Shown here: positions 8,480 through 16,589 of the stretch, piece after piece
Numbering within the stretch: position 1 is the first letter of the stretch
How the letters are laid out: every line of letters begins with the position of its first letter
Assembly (NCBI RefSeq): GCF_042654065.1
Contig: NZ_JBHSFP010000008.1
Coordinates: forward strand, 242,684-306,683
Direction of reading: 5' to 3'
Origin: Sphaerisporangium dianthi
Lineage (GTDB): Bacteria; Actinomycetota; Actinomycetes; Streptosporangiales; Streptosporangiaceae
Length of the DNA: 64,000 bases
Notes under the pieces: generated by a model
The model's database searches: none
Seen by the model: the letters and a program-made list of their open reading frames with translations, nothing else
What the model was told of the DNA's origin: nothing
Program-made: the position numbers and the translations under genes

Positions 8480-10078
8480 ATGCGGGCCGACTACATCATC
8501 GTGGGGGCCGGCGCGGCGGGGTGCGTGCTGGCGTCGCGGTTGTCGGAGGACCCCGGCACACGGGTGCTCCTGCTTGAGTCGGGGTCGCGGCGGCGCAGCC
8601 CGCTGCTGTCGATCCCGGCCGCGGAGACCATCCTCATGGGAAACCCCAGGTACGACTGGTGCTTCGAGACCGACGCCGATCCGACGATCGGCGGCCGGAG
8701 CGTGAGCATTCCACGCGGACGCCTGCTCGGGGGGTCCAACCAGATCAACGGCATGATCTTCGTCCGCGGTCAGCGCGAGGACTACGACGAGTGGGAACGC
8801 CTCGGCAACCCCGGCTGGTCGTGGGCCGGCGTCCTGCCGTACTTCAAGAGCCTGGAGCGTACGGGGATCGGCGGGCCGAGCCGGGGCGGCGAAGGGCTGA
8901 TCAGCGTCGGACTGCCGCGTGAGCGCGACGAGCTGTGCGACGCGTTCCTGCTGGCCGCGCAGAAGGCCGGATACCCGGAGAACCCCGACTACAACTCCGG
9001 TGACCAGGAAGGATTCGGCTACTACCAGGTCAACCACGACGGCGGCCGCCGCTCGTCGGTCGCCGGGACGTATCTCCGCCGTGCGCTGCGCCGCCCCAAC
9101 CTGACCGTGCTCACCGACGCGCACGTCACCCGCCTCAGGTTCGAGGGCAAACGCTGCGTCGGCGTCACCTACCGCCACCAGGGCCGCAGCCGGCAGGCCG
9201 ACTGCGGCCGCGAGGTGATCGTCAGCGCCGGGACCGTCCAGTCGCCGCAGCTGCTCGAACTGTCGGGGGTCGGCTCCGCCGGCGTGCTCGCCGCGGCCGG
9301 GGTGCCGGTCGTGCACCACCTGCCAGGGGTGGGCGAGCATTTCCGCGACCACTACGCGACCCGGCTGCGCTGGCGGGTCACCCGTCCCATCACGTTCAAC
9401 GAGCGCTCGCGCGGCCTGCGCCTGGCCCGCGAGGTCGCGACGTACCTGACGCGCCGCCGCGGCCTGCTCAGTCTTCCCATCGCGCTCGGCCACGGCTTCG
9501 TCCGCTCGTCCGACGCCGAGCCGCGGCCCGACGTCCAGTTCCACTTCGCTCCGGCCAGCTACGGCGCGGGAGCGACCCGGCGGCTCGACACCGCTCCCGG
9601 CATGACCGTCGGCGTCTATCCGCTGCGGCCGGAGTCCGCCGGGTCCATCCACATCAGGTCCGCCGACGCGACGGCCCCTCCGGCGATCCGGCCGCGTTTC
9701 CTCGCCGACGAGGCCGACCGTGCGCGGCTGGTCGCCGGGATGCGCATCGCGCGCCGCGTCGTCGAGGATCCGGCGCTCGACGCGTTCCGCGCGTTCGAGC
9801 TGATCCCGGGGAAGGACGTCCAGACCGACGACGAACTGGTCGCCTACGCGCGGGAGAACGGCGACACGTCCTACCACCCGGTGGGGACGTGCCGGATGGG
9901 CGCCGACCCGATGTCCGTCGTCGACCACAGGCTGCGCGTCCACGGCCTGTCCGGGCTGCGCGTGATCGACGCGTCGGTGATGCCGGCCATGGTCTCCGGC
10001 AACACGAACGCCGCGAGCATGATGATCGGCGAAAAAGGCGCGGCCCTGGTTACCGCCGACTCGAGGGAGAACGCGTGA
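8480..10078 (+). CDS. GMC-family FAD oxidoreductase (choline dehydrogenase-like)
   Basis: 532 residues, immediately abutting the dioxygenase stop. The N-terminal Rossmann fold has GAGAAGCVLASRLSE. The GMC signatures are GRLLGGSNQINGMIFVRG and GTVQSPQLLELSGVG. The active-site His lies in SYHPVGTCRMG and the Asn in SGNTNAASM. GMC enzymes oxidise alcohols to aldehydes or acids. There is no counterpart in tabtoxin that I recall. In this operon it could oxidise a hydroxymethyl carbon toward the carboxylate that becomes the lactam carbonyl, but this is speculation. The next gene starts within its stop codon. Confidence 0.9.
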   Translation: MRADYIIVGAGAAGCVLASRLSEDPGTRVLLLESGSRRRSPLLSIPAAETILMGNPRYDWCFETDADPTIGGRSVSIPRGRLLGGSNQINGMIFVRGQREDYDEWERLGNPGWSWAGVLPYFKSLERTGIGGPSRGGEGLISVGLPRERDELCDAFLLAAQKAGYPENPDYNSGDQEGFGYYQVNHDGGRRSSVAGTYLRRALRRPNLTVLTDAHVTRLRFEGKRCVGVTYRHQGRSRQADCGREVIVSAGTVQSPQLLELSGVGSAGVLAAAGVPVVHHLPGVGEHFRDHYATRLRWRVTRPITFNERSRGLRLAREVATYLTRRRGLLSLPIALGHGFVRSSDAEPRPDVQFHFAPASYGAGATRRLDTAPGMTVGVYPLRPESAGSIHIRSADATAPPAIRPRFLADEADRARLVAGMRIARRVVEDPALDAFRAFELIPGKDVQTDDELVAYARENGDTSYHPVGTCRMGADPMSVVDHRLRVHGLSGLRVIDASVMPAMVSGNTNAASMMIGEKGAALVTADSRENA

Positions 10079-11412
10079 GGTTCGACTACGTGCGCAACAA
10101 GGCCGCCGCCGGGACGTACCGCCACTGGCGTGGCGCCTTCTGGCCGCCGTCCGGGGCCTACCAGGTGGCGTGCCTCGACCTCGCGACCGAGACCCCGGAC
10201 CTCGGCGGAGGTTTCCTCACCGGGCTGGCCGCGCTGAAGACGGTCGTCGACGCCGACTGGCAGCACGTCAAGGAGACGGCGGGGGAGGACACGCGGCGGT
10301 TCCACGCTCCGGCGCTGGCCGCCTCCGCCATGCGTGACATCGCCAAGCACCTGCCGGACGACGCCGGTCGGCGCGCGCTCGCGCTGCGCGCCGACGCCGT
10401 CGAGCACGGCTACACGACCGAGGCGTTGTGCGAGCTCGCGGAGCTGCGTGAGGACGTGACGCTCGTCGCCAACCACCTCGGCACCTGGTCGGGGAAGGAC
10501 CCCGGCGGGTTGCCGACGGCGTTCGCCTGCCGGAGCGACGAGACGGGACAGGGGTTCGTGGACGCCGCGCTCGCCGAGCGCGACCGGGTCGAGCCGTACC
10601 TGCGCACGCTCATGGTCGACCTCCGGCTCGGCGACCTGCCGGCGTTCGGCGCGACCCGGTTGTTCTTCATGGCGGGCGAGGGGAACCTGCACCCCAAGCA
10701 CATCGCGTACTTCCTGCCGGAGGACGAAGGCGTCGGCCGGTCGCCGTACATGAAGACCTACTACTTCCGCAACACCCACCGTGCCATCCTCGACACGGTG
10801 TCCGGGCCGCTCTCCGCGCGGTACGTGCGCGGGGGGAACACGTTCGACCCGGCGGACGAGCGGTTCGCCGGCATTCCGACGCTCGGTGTGCTCAGCCACG
10901 AGTTCGGCCACTTCGTGCGCCGGCCCGCGACCGACTTCGGCCCGCTGCGGACCGCCGACAAATGGGCCGTCGGGGTGCTCCAGGAGACGGCCGCCGACGT
11001 GTTCGGCGTCCTGGTCCTCGCCGAGGTGTGGGCCGGGCCGCTCGGGCTGGACAGGGCCGACGTCATCGCGTACTACCTGGCCGAATGCCTGCGCTACGTG
11101 GACCGCGGCCTCGGCACGTTCCCCGACAGCGACGGCATGTTCCTCCAGCTGTCCTACCTGGCACAGGTCGGCGCGCTCGCGCTCGACGGCCCCGTTCTCG
11201 TCGTCGATCCGGACGTGGTGATCGCCGGGCTGCGGTCGCTGGCCCGCTGCCTCGCCGAGGTCCTGCTGCTCCCCGGCCCCGGCCCCGCGCTCACCTTCCA
11301 CGCCACGTACGGCCCGGCGGAGCCCGGCCCGCTGAAGCCACTGGTCGAGGAGTTACGCCTCGGGCCCATGCGGTCCGTCGAGTACGTCCAGGAACACATC
11401 CATGTTCGCTGA
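10075..11412 (+). CDS. Unrecognised HExxH metalloprotein
   Basis: 445 residues from GTG 10075, overlapping the GMC stop by 4 bases. I do not recognise the family. It carries a zinc-peptidase motif HEFGH (His275, Glu276, His279) and a downstream QETAADVFG whose Glu304 could be the third ligand, as in gluzincins. No signal peptide or transmembrane segment is evident, so it should be cytoplasmic. It could be a peptidase or amidase that trims an intermediate, or a metal oxygenase using an HExxH-E site. The next gene begins 11 bases inside its end, so it belongs to the operon. Confidence 0.75.
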   Translation: MRFDYVRNKAAAGTYRHWRGAFWPPSGAYQVACLDLATETPDLGGGFLTGLAALKTVVDADWQHVKETAGEDTRRFHAPALAASAMRDIAKHLPDDAGRRALALRADAVEHGYTTEALCELAELREDVTLVANHLGTWSGKDPGGLPTAFACRSDETGQGFVDAALAERDRVEPYLRTLMVDLRLGDLPAFGATRLFFMAGEGNLHPKHIAYFLPEDEGVGRSPYMKTYYFRNTHRAILDTVSGPLSARYVRGGNTFDPADERFAGIPTLGVLSHEFGHFVRRPATDFGPLRTADKWAVGVLQETAADVFGVLVLAEVWAGPLGLDRADVIAYYLAECLRYVDRGLGTFPDSDGMFLQLSYLAQVGALALDGPVLVVDPDVVIAGLRSLARCLAEVLLLPGPGPALTFHATYGPAEPGPLKPLVEELRLGPMRSVEYVQEHIHVR

Positions 11413-12904
11413 CTCCTTGGTGGACAAGCTCGCCGAGCATCCCGCGCAACGGATGCGGTTCGTGGCGCGCGACAGGACCACGCTGGTCAAGACGTACGGC
11501 GAGATCCACGACGACGCCGTCCAGCTCATGTCCGAGCTGCGCGACAGCGGCCTTCGCCCGGGTGACCTCGTCGGCGTGCTCGGCCCGAACTCCTACGAGT
11601 GGATCCTCGCCGACCTCGCGCTGCTCGCGCTCGGCTGCGTCCCCGTCGCCATCCCCGCGGAGAACCGTCACGAACCGGCGGAGATCGGCGCGTTCGTCGA
11701 GCGCTACCGTCTGGCCGCGCTGCTGGTGACCGAGCCGCTCCCCGGCGAGGCCGGCCTGCCGGCGGCCACCGCGGTCCTGTCCGAACGACCGGTCAAGCTC
11801 GACCCGGCGCGGCACGACGACGTCCCGGCGCTGCCGCCTGGAGTGCGCACGATCGCGTTCTCCTCGGGGACCGCCGGGACGCAGAAGGGCCTGATGCTCA
11901 CCGACGACGGCATCGCCAACACCGTCGAGCTGTCGGCCCGCGCGTGGCGGGTCACGACGGACGACGACATCTTGATCGTGATGCCGTACTCGAACTTCCA
12001 GCAGCGCTACCTCACCTACCTGGCGATCTGGACGGGCTGCGCGGCCACCGTCGTCCCGCCGGAGATCATGTTCCACGCGCTCAAGGTCGTGGAACCCACG
12101 ATCATCCTCGGCCCGCCGTCCTTCTTCGAAGTGCTCTACAACCGTGTCATGGCCGCCGGCCCGGCCGAGCGCATGGACAAGGGCCGCGCATGGCTGTCGA
12201 TGTACGGGTCGCGGGTGCGGCTCATGTACACCGGGTCCGCGCCGGTGCCGCCGGCCATGGTCACCCTGTTCCAGGAGCTCGGCGCGCCGCTGTACGAGAT
12301 CTACGGCAGCACCGAGATCGGCTGGATCGCCATGAACGTGCCGGGTGCGGCCAGGGCCGGCACGGCGGGACGGCCCGTGGACGGCGTCACCGTCGAACTC
12401 GGCGACGGCGGCGAGGTCGTCGTGCGCGCCGAACGGCCGCAGGTCGCCGGGTACGTGTACGAAGGCGTCGAGACGCAGGACGCCGTCTTCCTCCCCGACG
12501 GCAGGATCGTCACCGGCGACCTCGGGGTCCTCGAGGACGGCTTCCTGCGGCTCACCGGCCGCAAGAACAACGTGATCATCACCAGGAGCGGTGTGAAGAT
12601 CAACCCGGCCGAGCTCGAGGCCGGCATCGAACGCGCCTTTCCCGGCGTCCGCGCCATGGTGGCCCTGCCGGACGGCGCCGCGCTGCTCGCCTGCGTCGTC
12701 TGGCTGGACGACCCGGGCAAGGCGGCCGAGGTCGAGGCGCACATCACACGGATGAACGCGGACCACGAGCCGTCGCACCGCATCGCGGCGACTCTCGTCC
12801 GCCCGGCGGAGGAGCTCACCGTGGAGAGCGGTCTGCTGACCAGGAACTTCAAGATCGACCGTGGCGCGGTCAGGCGCACCGTCTGGACGAGTGAAGACCG
12901 GTGA
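11402..12904 (+). CDS. AMP-dependent acyl/aminoacyl ligase
   Basis: 500 residues of the ANL superfamily. The phosphate loop is FSSGTAGTQKGLMLTD, the aromatic/Glu motif is YEIYGSTEIGW, the hinge aspartate is in GRIVTGDLG, and the C-terminal lid has TGRKNNVIITRSGVKINP. The catalytic lysine is likely in RNFKIDR near the end. It activates a carboxylate as adenylate. The next gene is a stand-alone carrier protein overlapping by 4 bases, so it probably loads that carrier's phosphopantetheine. I cannot tell amino acid from fatty or other acyl substrate from sequence alone. Confidence 0.88.
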   Translation: MFADSLVDKLAEHPAQRMRFVARDRTTLVKTYGEIHDDAVQLMSELRDSGLRPGDLVGVLGPNSYEWILADLALLALGCVPVAIPAENRHEPAEIGAFVERYRLAALLVTEPLPGEAGLPAATAVLSERPVKLDPARHDDVPALPPGVRTIAFSSGTAGTQKGLMLTDDGIANTVELSARAWRVTTDDDILIVMPYSNFQQRYLTYLAIWTGCAATVVPPEIMFHALKVVEPTIILGPPSFFEVLYNRVMAAGPAERMDKGRAWLSMYGSRVRLMYTGSAPVPPAMVTLFQELGAPLYEIYGSTEIGWIAMNVPGAARAGTAGRPVDGVTVELGDGGEVVVRAERPQVAGYVYEGVETQDAVFLPDGRIVTGDLGVLEDGFLRLTGRKNNVIITRSGVKINPAELEAGIERAFPGVRAMVALPDGAALLACVVWLDDPGKAAEVEAHITRMNADHEPSHRIAATLVRPAEELTVESGLLTRNFKIDRGAVRRTVWTSEDR

Positions 12905-13131
12905 CCGAGGACGAGCTCTGCCAGATCATCGCCGGCGTCCTGCCGGGCAAGGACGTCGCGCCGCACATGAGCCTCAGGAACGACCTCGGCGTCGACTCGA
13001 TCGGGCTCATGAGCATCGTGTTCGTCCTTGAGGAGCAGACCGGCATCGACACCATGAGCCACGTCATGGAGTTCATCGAGGCCGAATACGTGCACGACAT
13101 CGTCGGCATCTGCCTGAAGGCGGGCTCATGA
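12901..13131 (+). CDS. Acyl/peptidyl carrier protein
   Basis: 76 residues from GTG 12901, overlapping the ligase stop (GTGA). It is a single four-helix carrier domain with the phosphopantetheine site LGVDSIG (Ser33). Placement directly after an AMP ligase and before an amidohydrolase and a SyrB2-like enzyme suggests substrates are modified while tethered to it, as threonine is on SyrB1 for SyrB2. A phosphopantetheinyl transferase is not in the window and must act from elsewhere. Confidence 0.88.
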   Translation: MTEDELCQIIAGVLPGKDVAPHMSLRNDLGVDSIGLMSIVFVLEEQTGIDTMSHVMEFIEAEYVHDIVGICLKAGS

Positions 13132-14051
13132 AGATCATCGACTTTCACTGCCACGTCGCGGCCGAGATGTGCTTCCCGCCGTCGTTCCGCGACGGGGTCA
13201 TCGACAACATGGCCGTGTCCATGCACGCGCGCGGCCTGCCGGCGCGCAAGGAACACCTGCGCCGCGTGCACGACGCGACCCTCCAGGATCCGCTGTGCGA
13301 CCAGCTCGTCAAGGAGATGGACGAGGCGGGGATCGACGAGGCCGTGCTGCTGATGCCGGACTTCACCTACGCGCTGAAGGACGGCACGCACACCATCGAG
13401 GAGATCGTCGACCACCACAAGGTGGTGACCGACCGGCACCCCGGCCGCTTCCGCGTCCTGGTCGGCGTCGACCCGCGGTGGGGAGCCGACGGGATCGCGC
13501 TGTTCGAACGGGCCATCGTCGAGTACGGCTTCGACGGGATGAAGCTCTACCCGCCGTGCGGCTACCGCCTCGACGACAAGGCGCTCTACCCGTTCTACGA
13601 GATCTGCGCGCAGCACCGGCTGCCGGTGCTGTCGCACATCGGCGCGACCTCCCCGGCCCTCGACTTCGAGATCGCGCTGCCGATCTACGTGGACCGGCCC
13701 GCGCGGGACTTCCCCGGCGTGGACTTCGTGCTCGCGCACGGCAGCGTCCACTACCCCGACGAGTGCGCGATGCTCTGCAACAACCGGCCGAACGTCTACA
13801 TCGACGCCAGCGGTTACGAGGCCCCCGACGGGGTGGCCGGGCTCAACCGGTTCTTCCGCCGCAACATCAACCACAAGGTGCTGTTCGGAACCGACTGGCC
13901 GATCTTCCGGTTGCAGGGCAGGCAGACCAACTTCGTGGAACGACTCACAGCCGAAGGAGCCTTCCCGGCTGAGATGCCCCAGGCCGACCGCGACCTGTTC
14001 ATGTGGAAAAACGCACAACGGCTCCTCGACAAGAAGGGTACGGGCAGATGA
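13128..14051 (+). CDS. Amidohydrolase-2 family TIM-barrel metal hydrolase
   Basis: 307 residues beginning MKIIDFHCHV, with the HxH metal motif (His7, His9). Further barrel ligands appear in LSHIGATS, LAHGSVHYP and LFGTDWPIF. This is the ACMSD-like amidohydrolase_2 family, whose members hydrolyse or decarboxylate small carboxylates using zinc. It overlaps the carrier-protein gene by 4 bases and the SyrB2-like gene by 4 bases, so it is co-translated. Substrate unknown; a decarboxylase or an editing/deacylating hydrolase acting on a pathway intermediate are both possible. Confidence 0.85.
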   Translation: MKIIDFHCHVAAEMCFPPSFRDGVIDNMAVSMHARGLPARKEHLRRVHDATLQDPLCDQLVKEMDEAGIDEAVLLMPDFTYALKDGTHTIEEIVDHHKVVTDRHPGRFRVLVGVDPRWGADGIALFERAIVEYGFDGMKLYPPCGYRLDDKALYPFYEICAQHRLPVLSHIGATSPALDFEIALPIYVDRPARDFPGVDFVLAHGSVHYPDECAMLCNNRPNVYIDASGYEAPDGVAGLNRFFRRNINHKVLFGTDWPIFRLQGRQTNFVERLTAEGAFPAEMPQADRDLFMWKNAQRLLDKKGTGR

Positions 14052-14956
14052 CATCGCTGACCGACGGTCTCACCGCCGAGCAGGTCCAGTTCTTCAAGGA
14101 CAACGGCTACGTTGGCCCCTTCGATCTGTACGAGCCCGGCGAGGCTCAGAAGATCTGGAGCAAGGCCATGATCGAGATGGCGTTGTCGAAGAACAAGCCG
14201 CACAACTCGACGATCATCAACTATGACCGGCACCTGGACTGCGACACGCTCTCCGAGCACATCTCACGGCCCGAGATCGTGAACAAGCTGCGCTCACTCC
14301 TCGGCGAGGACATCATCTGCTGGAAGTCCAACATCTTCCAGAAGCAGCCGGGTGACGCCGGCACCGGCTGGCACCAGGTCGAGAAGTACATCGTGGGCGA
14401 GACCACGACCGCCGCCACGCCTTCACTGAACTTCGCCTACAGCCGCGACGACGACACGGTCCTCCAGGACGTCAGCGTCTGGACCGCCTTCTCCCCGGCC
14501 AGGCGCGAGAACGGCTGCCTGCGCTTCATCCGCGGCAGCCAGAAGCGCTGGTTCTACGACGAGAACCGGCGGCTCCACAAGAGCCCGGAGCGCAAGACCG
14601 ACTTCTTCGGCTACGACTACTCCGAGCTCCAGATCGACCCGAGCTGGGACCCGGAGAAGGACGACGTCGTCGACATGGAGATGGAACCCGGTCAGTTCGT
14701 CCTGTTCGTCGAGAAGTGCGTCCACGGGTCCCTGCCGAACATCAGCGACCAGACCCGCCTCGGTTACGCCTCCAGGTACGTGATCCCGCAGACCAAGGTG
14801 TACGAGCACGTGGACAGGCTGGTCGAGTTCGGCGACGAGATCAGCCTCGACTACCACGGCTGCGTCCTGGTCTCCGGCGAGGACAGGTACGGCTACAACC
14901 GGATCTACACCGAGAACCTCAACGGCTACGAGTTCAGGCGGGTGGCCAATGCCTGA
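14048..14956 (+). CDS. SyrB2-like non-haem Fe(II)/2-oxoglutarate halogenase homologue with HxV metal motif
   Basis: 302 residues that follow SyrB2 (syringomycin threonine chlorinase) over the whole length: LTAEQ, GPFDLYEP, NYDRHLD, CW plus PGD plus GTGWHQ, VWTAF, NGCLRFI, FFGYDYSELQID, GYASRYV, YNR. In hydroxylases the motif is HxD/E; in halogenases the acid is Ala or Gly so that chloride can bind iron. Here it is His109-Gln-Val111, followed by Glu112, with distal His226 in CVHGSLPN. The missing carboxylate suggests a halogenase or another carrier-dependent radical enzyme, but Val is bulkier than known cases. Neighbouring carrier proteins fit a tethered substrate. Start ATG 14048 overlaps the previous stop. 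Confidence 0.87.
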   Translation: MTSLTDGLTAEQVQFFKDNGYVGPFDLYEPGEAQKIWSKAMIEMALSKNKPHNSTIINYDRHLDCDTLSEHISRPEIVNKLRSLLGEDIICWKSNIFQKQPGDAGTGWHQVEKYIVGETTTAATPSLNFAYSRDDDTVLQDVSVWTAFSPARRENGCLRFIRGSQKRWFYDENRRLHKSPERKTDFFGYDYSELQIDPSWDPEKDDVVDMEMEPGQFVLFVEKCVHGSLPNISDQTRLGYASRYVIPQTKVYEHVDRLVEFGDEISLDYHGCVLVSGEDRYGYNRIYTENLNGYEFRRVANA

Positions 14957-15227
14957 GATCGACGACCGGCTGAGGCACTTCGTCGACTTCCTCGGCACGC
15001 AGCCGATGGCCCCGGACCTCACCTACGACGAGGTCGCGCAGAGCACGTCACGCGCCGAACTCGGCATCAGCTCGCTCAACATCCTCATCCTCGTCAACAA
15101 CTACATCGAGGAGAAGGCAGGCGGGAAGATCGCGCTGCGTCCCGAGTGGGTGCCGATGCTCGACGAGGTCGAAGGCATCCTGTCGGTGATCGAGGAGATC
15201 GACGCCGGCGCGCCGGTCGAGGTCTGA
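14949..15227 (+). CDS. Second small carrier-protein-like gene
   Basis: 92 residues from ATG 14949, overlapping the SyrB2-like gene by 8 bases. The segment ELGISSLNILILVNNYIEE resembles the helix II start of a carrier domain, with Ser42 at the phosphopantetheine position but Ser instead of the usual Asp before it (SSL rather than DSL). It probably carries an acyl group for the adjacent KAS III-like enzyme. The unusual site leaves open that it is not modified and acts as a protein partner only. Confidence 0.7.
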   Translation: MPEIDDRLRHFVDFLGTQPMAPDLTYDEVAQSTSRAELGISSLNILILVNNYIEEKAGGKIALRPEWVPMLDEVEGILSVIEEIDAGAPVEV

Positions 15228-16133
15228 GTGGCGGCCATCGGGTCCTTCGCCTGCGTCGCCGGTCACGCCGAAGGCCGTCCTGAGGACATCCCCGGGTTCG
15301 AGGAACTGTGGCGCGCGGTGTCGCCGGACACCGCGTTCGCCGCGATGGGGACGGGCACGTACCGGAAGATGACCGGGCCGGTCACCCCGTACATCGTGGA
15401 CTGTGTGGCGAAGGTGCTGAGCGAGCACGGCGTCCGCGCGGCCGAGGTGGACCGGCTCGTGCTCGCGACCTCCGACGGCGTGCTCGGCCTGCTCGGCAGG
15501 GACGTCGCCGTCGACGTCATGCGCGCCGCCGGGCTCACCGCGTGCGTTCCCGCGATCGTGTCGCTCCAGCAGTGCTGCAGCTCCATCGAGGCTCTGCGGT
15601 ACGCCTGGGGCCTGGCCGGCGCGGACGCGCGCAACGTCGTACTGGTGGCGCTGGACTTCACACCGGACGACCGCGACCGGGTGAAGTCCTTCGCGGTCTT
15701 CGGTGACGCCGTGGCCGGCTGCCTCATCGGCCGTGACCACGCCGGCCTCACGCTCGCGGGGACCGGTGTCGCCGCCGACTTCTCCGGCATGGTCGGCGAG
15801 GACACGTTCGCGACCCGGCAGTCGGTGGCGCGGGCCGCGCTCGGCCAGGCGTTCGGCCAGGCCGGACGCACGCCGGAGGACGTCGCGAAGATCTTCACTT
15901 CGAGCCTGTTCGCACCCATCGCGACCTTCAACGCGATGGCCGCCGGACAGGCCCGCGGGAAGCTCTACTTCCAGGAGCCGATGACCCGGTACGGTCATTG
16001 CGGCAACGCCGACTGGCTGATCAATCTGATGGACTACGACCACAAGGCCGGCCTGGAGCCAGGAGCTCTCTACCTCGCGCAGGCCTCCGCGCCGGGCTTC
16101 TTCGCGTGCGCACTACTGGAGGCAAGTACATGA
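15228..16133 (+). CDS. KAS III-like thiolase-fold acyltransferase/condensing enzyme
   Basis: 301 residues from GTG 15228, directly after the carrier stop. The thiolase fold shows the nucleophile elbow VSLQQCCSSIEAL (Cys116, next to Cys117) and the C-terminal motif HCGNADW with the KAS III Asn. The position of the KAS III active His (HQAN) appears to read TSSLF, so the full Cys-His-Asn decarboxylative triad is not seen. That pattern favours acyl transfer over Claisen condensation, as in some antibiotic-cluster FabH homologues. It probably takes an acyl group from a neighbouring carrier. Specificity unknown. Confidence 0.8.
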   Translation: MAAIGSFACVAGHAEGRPEDIPGFEELWRAVSPDTAFAAMGTGTYRKMTGPVTPYIVDCVAKVLSEHGVRAAEVDRLVLATSDGVLGLLGRDVAVDVMRAAGLTACVPAIVSLQQCCSSIEALRYAWGLAGADARNVVLVALDFTPDDRDRVKSFAVFGDAVAGCLIGRDHAGLTLAGTGVAADFSGMVGEDTFATRQSVARAALGQAFGQAGRTPEDVAKIFTSSLFAPIATFNAMAAGQARGKLYFQEPMTRYGHCGNADWLINLMDYDHKAGLEPGALYLAQASAPGFFACALLEAST

Positions 16134-16585
16134 AGATCGTGCTCGACGATCTCCGCGGCCCGGAGATCGCCGCGTTCCTGGAGGACCACCTGCGGGAGAT
16201 GCACGCCATCACCCCCTCCGAGAGCGTGTACGCACTCGACCTCGACAGGCTGCGGGTCCCGGAGGTCACGTTCTGGTCGGTGTACGACGGCGACCAGCTC
16301 GTCGGCTGCGGCGCGATCAAGCGCATCGACGGCACGCACGCCGAGATCAAGTCCATGCGCACCGCCCCCGAGCGCCGGCGTGACGGCATCGCGAGCCTGC
16401 TCCTCACCCACATGCTGGAGGAGGCCAAGGCGATGGGCATCGAACGGCTCAGCCTGGAGACCGGCGCGACCGAGCACTTCGAGCAGGCCAGGAAGCTGTA
16501 CGAGAAGTTCGGCTTCGAAGCCTGCGGCCCGTTCGAAGGCTACGGCCCCGACCCGCACAGCTACTTCATGACCCGGACGATCTGA
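16130..16585 (+). CDS. GNAT-family N-acetyltransferase
   Basis: 151 residues from ATG 16130 (ggagg at 16118-16122), overlapping the previous stop. The acetyl-CoA binding motif A is RTAPERRRDGIASLLL, followed by LYEKFGFEACGPF of motif B. In P. syringae TblD and the self-protection enzyme Ttr are GNAT proteins; Ttr acetylates tabtoxinine-beta-lactam. This one could protect the producer or modify an intermediate. Context supports a pathway role; the substrate is not evident. Confidence 0.9.
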   Translation: MKIVLDDLRGPEIAAFLEDHLREMHAITPSESVYALDLDRLRVPEVTFWSVYDGDQLVGCGAIKRIDGTHAEIKSMRTAPERRRDGIASLLLTHMLEEAKAMGIERLSLETGATEHFEQARKLYEKFGFEACGPFEGYGPDPHSYFMTRTI

Positions 16586-16589
16586 CGAC

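Noticed and set aside
7715..9943. A 742-codon open frame on the minus strand
   Set aside because: It is antisense to the dioxygenase and GMC genes, has no recognisable domain and arises from high-GC codon bias.
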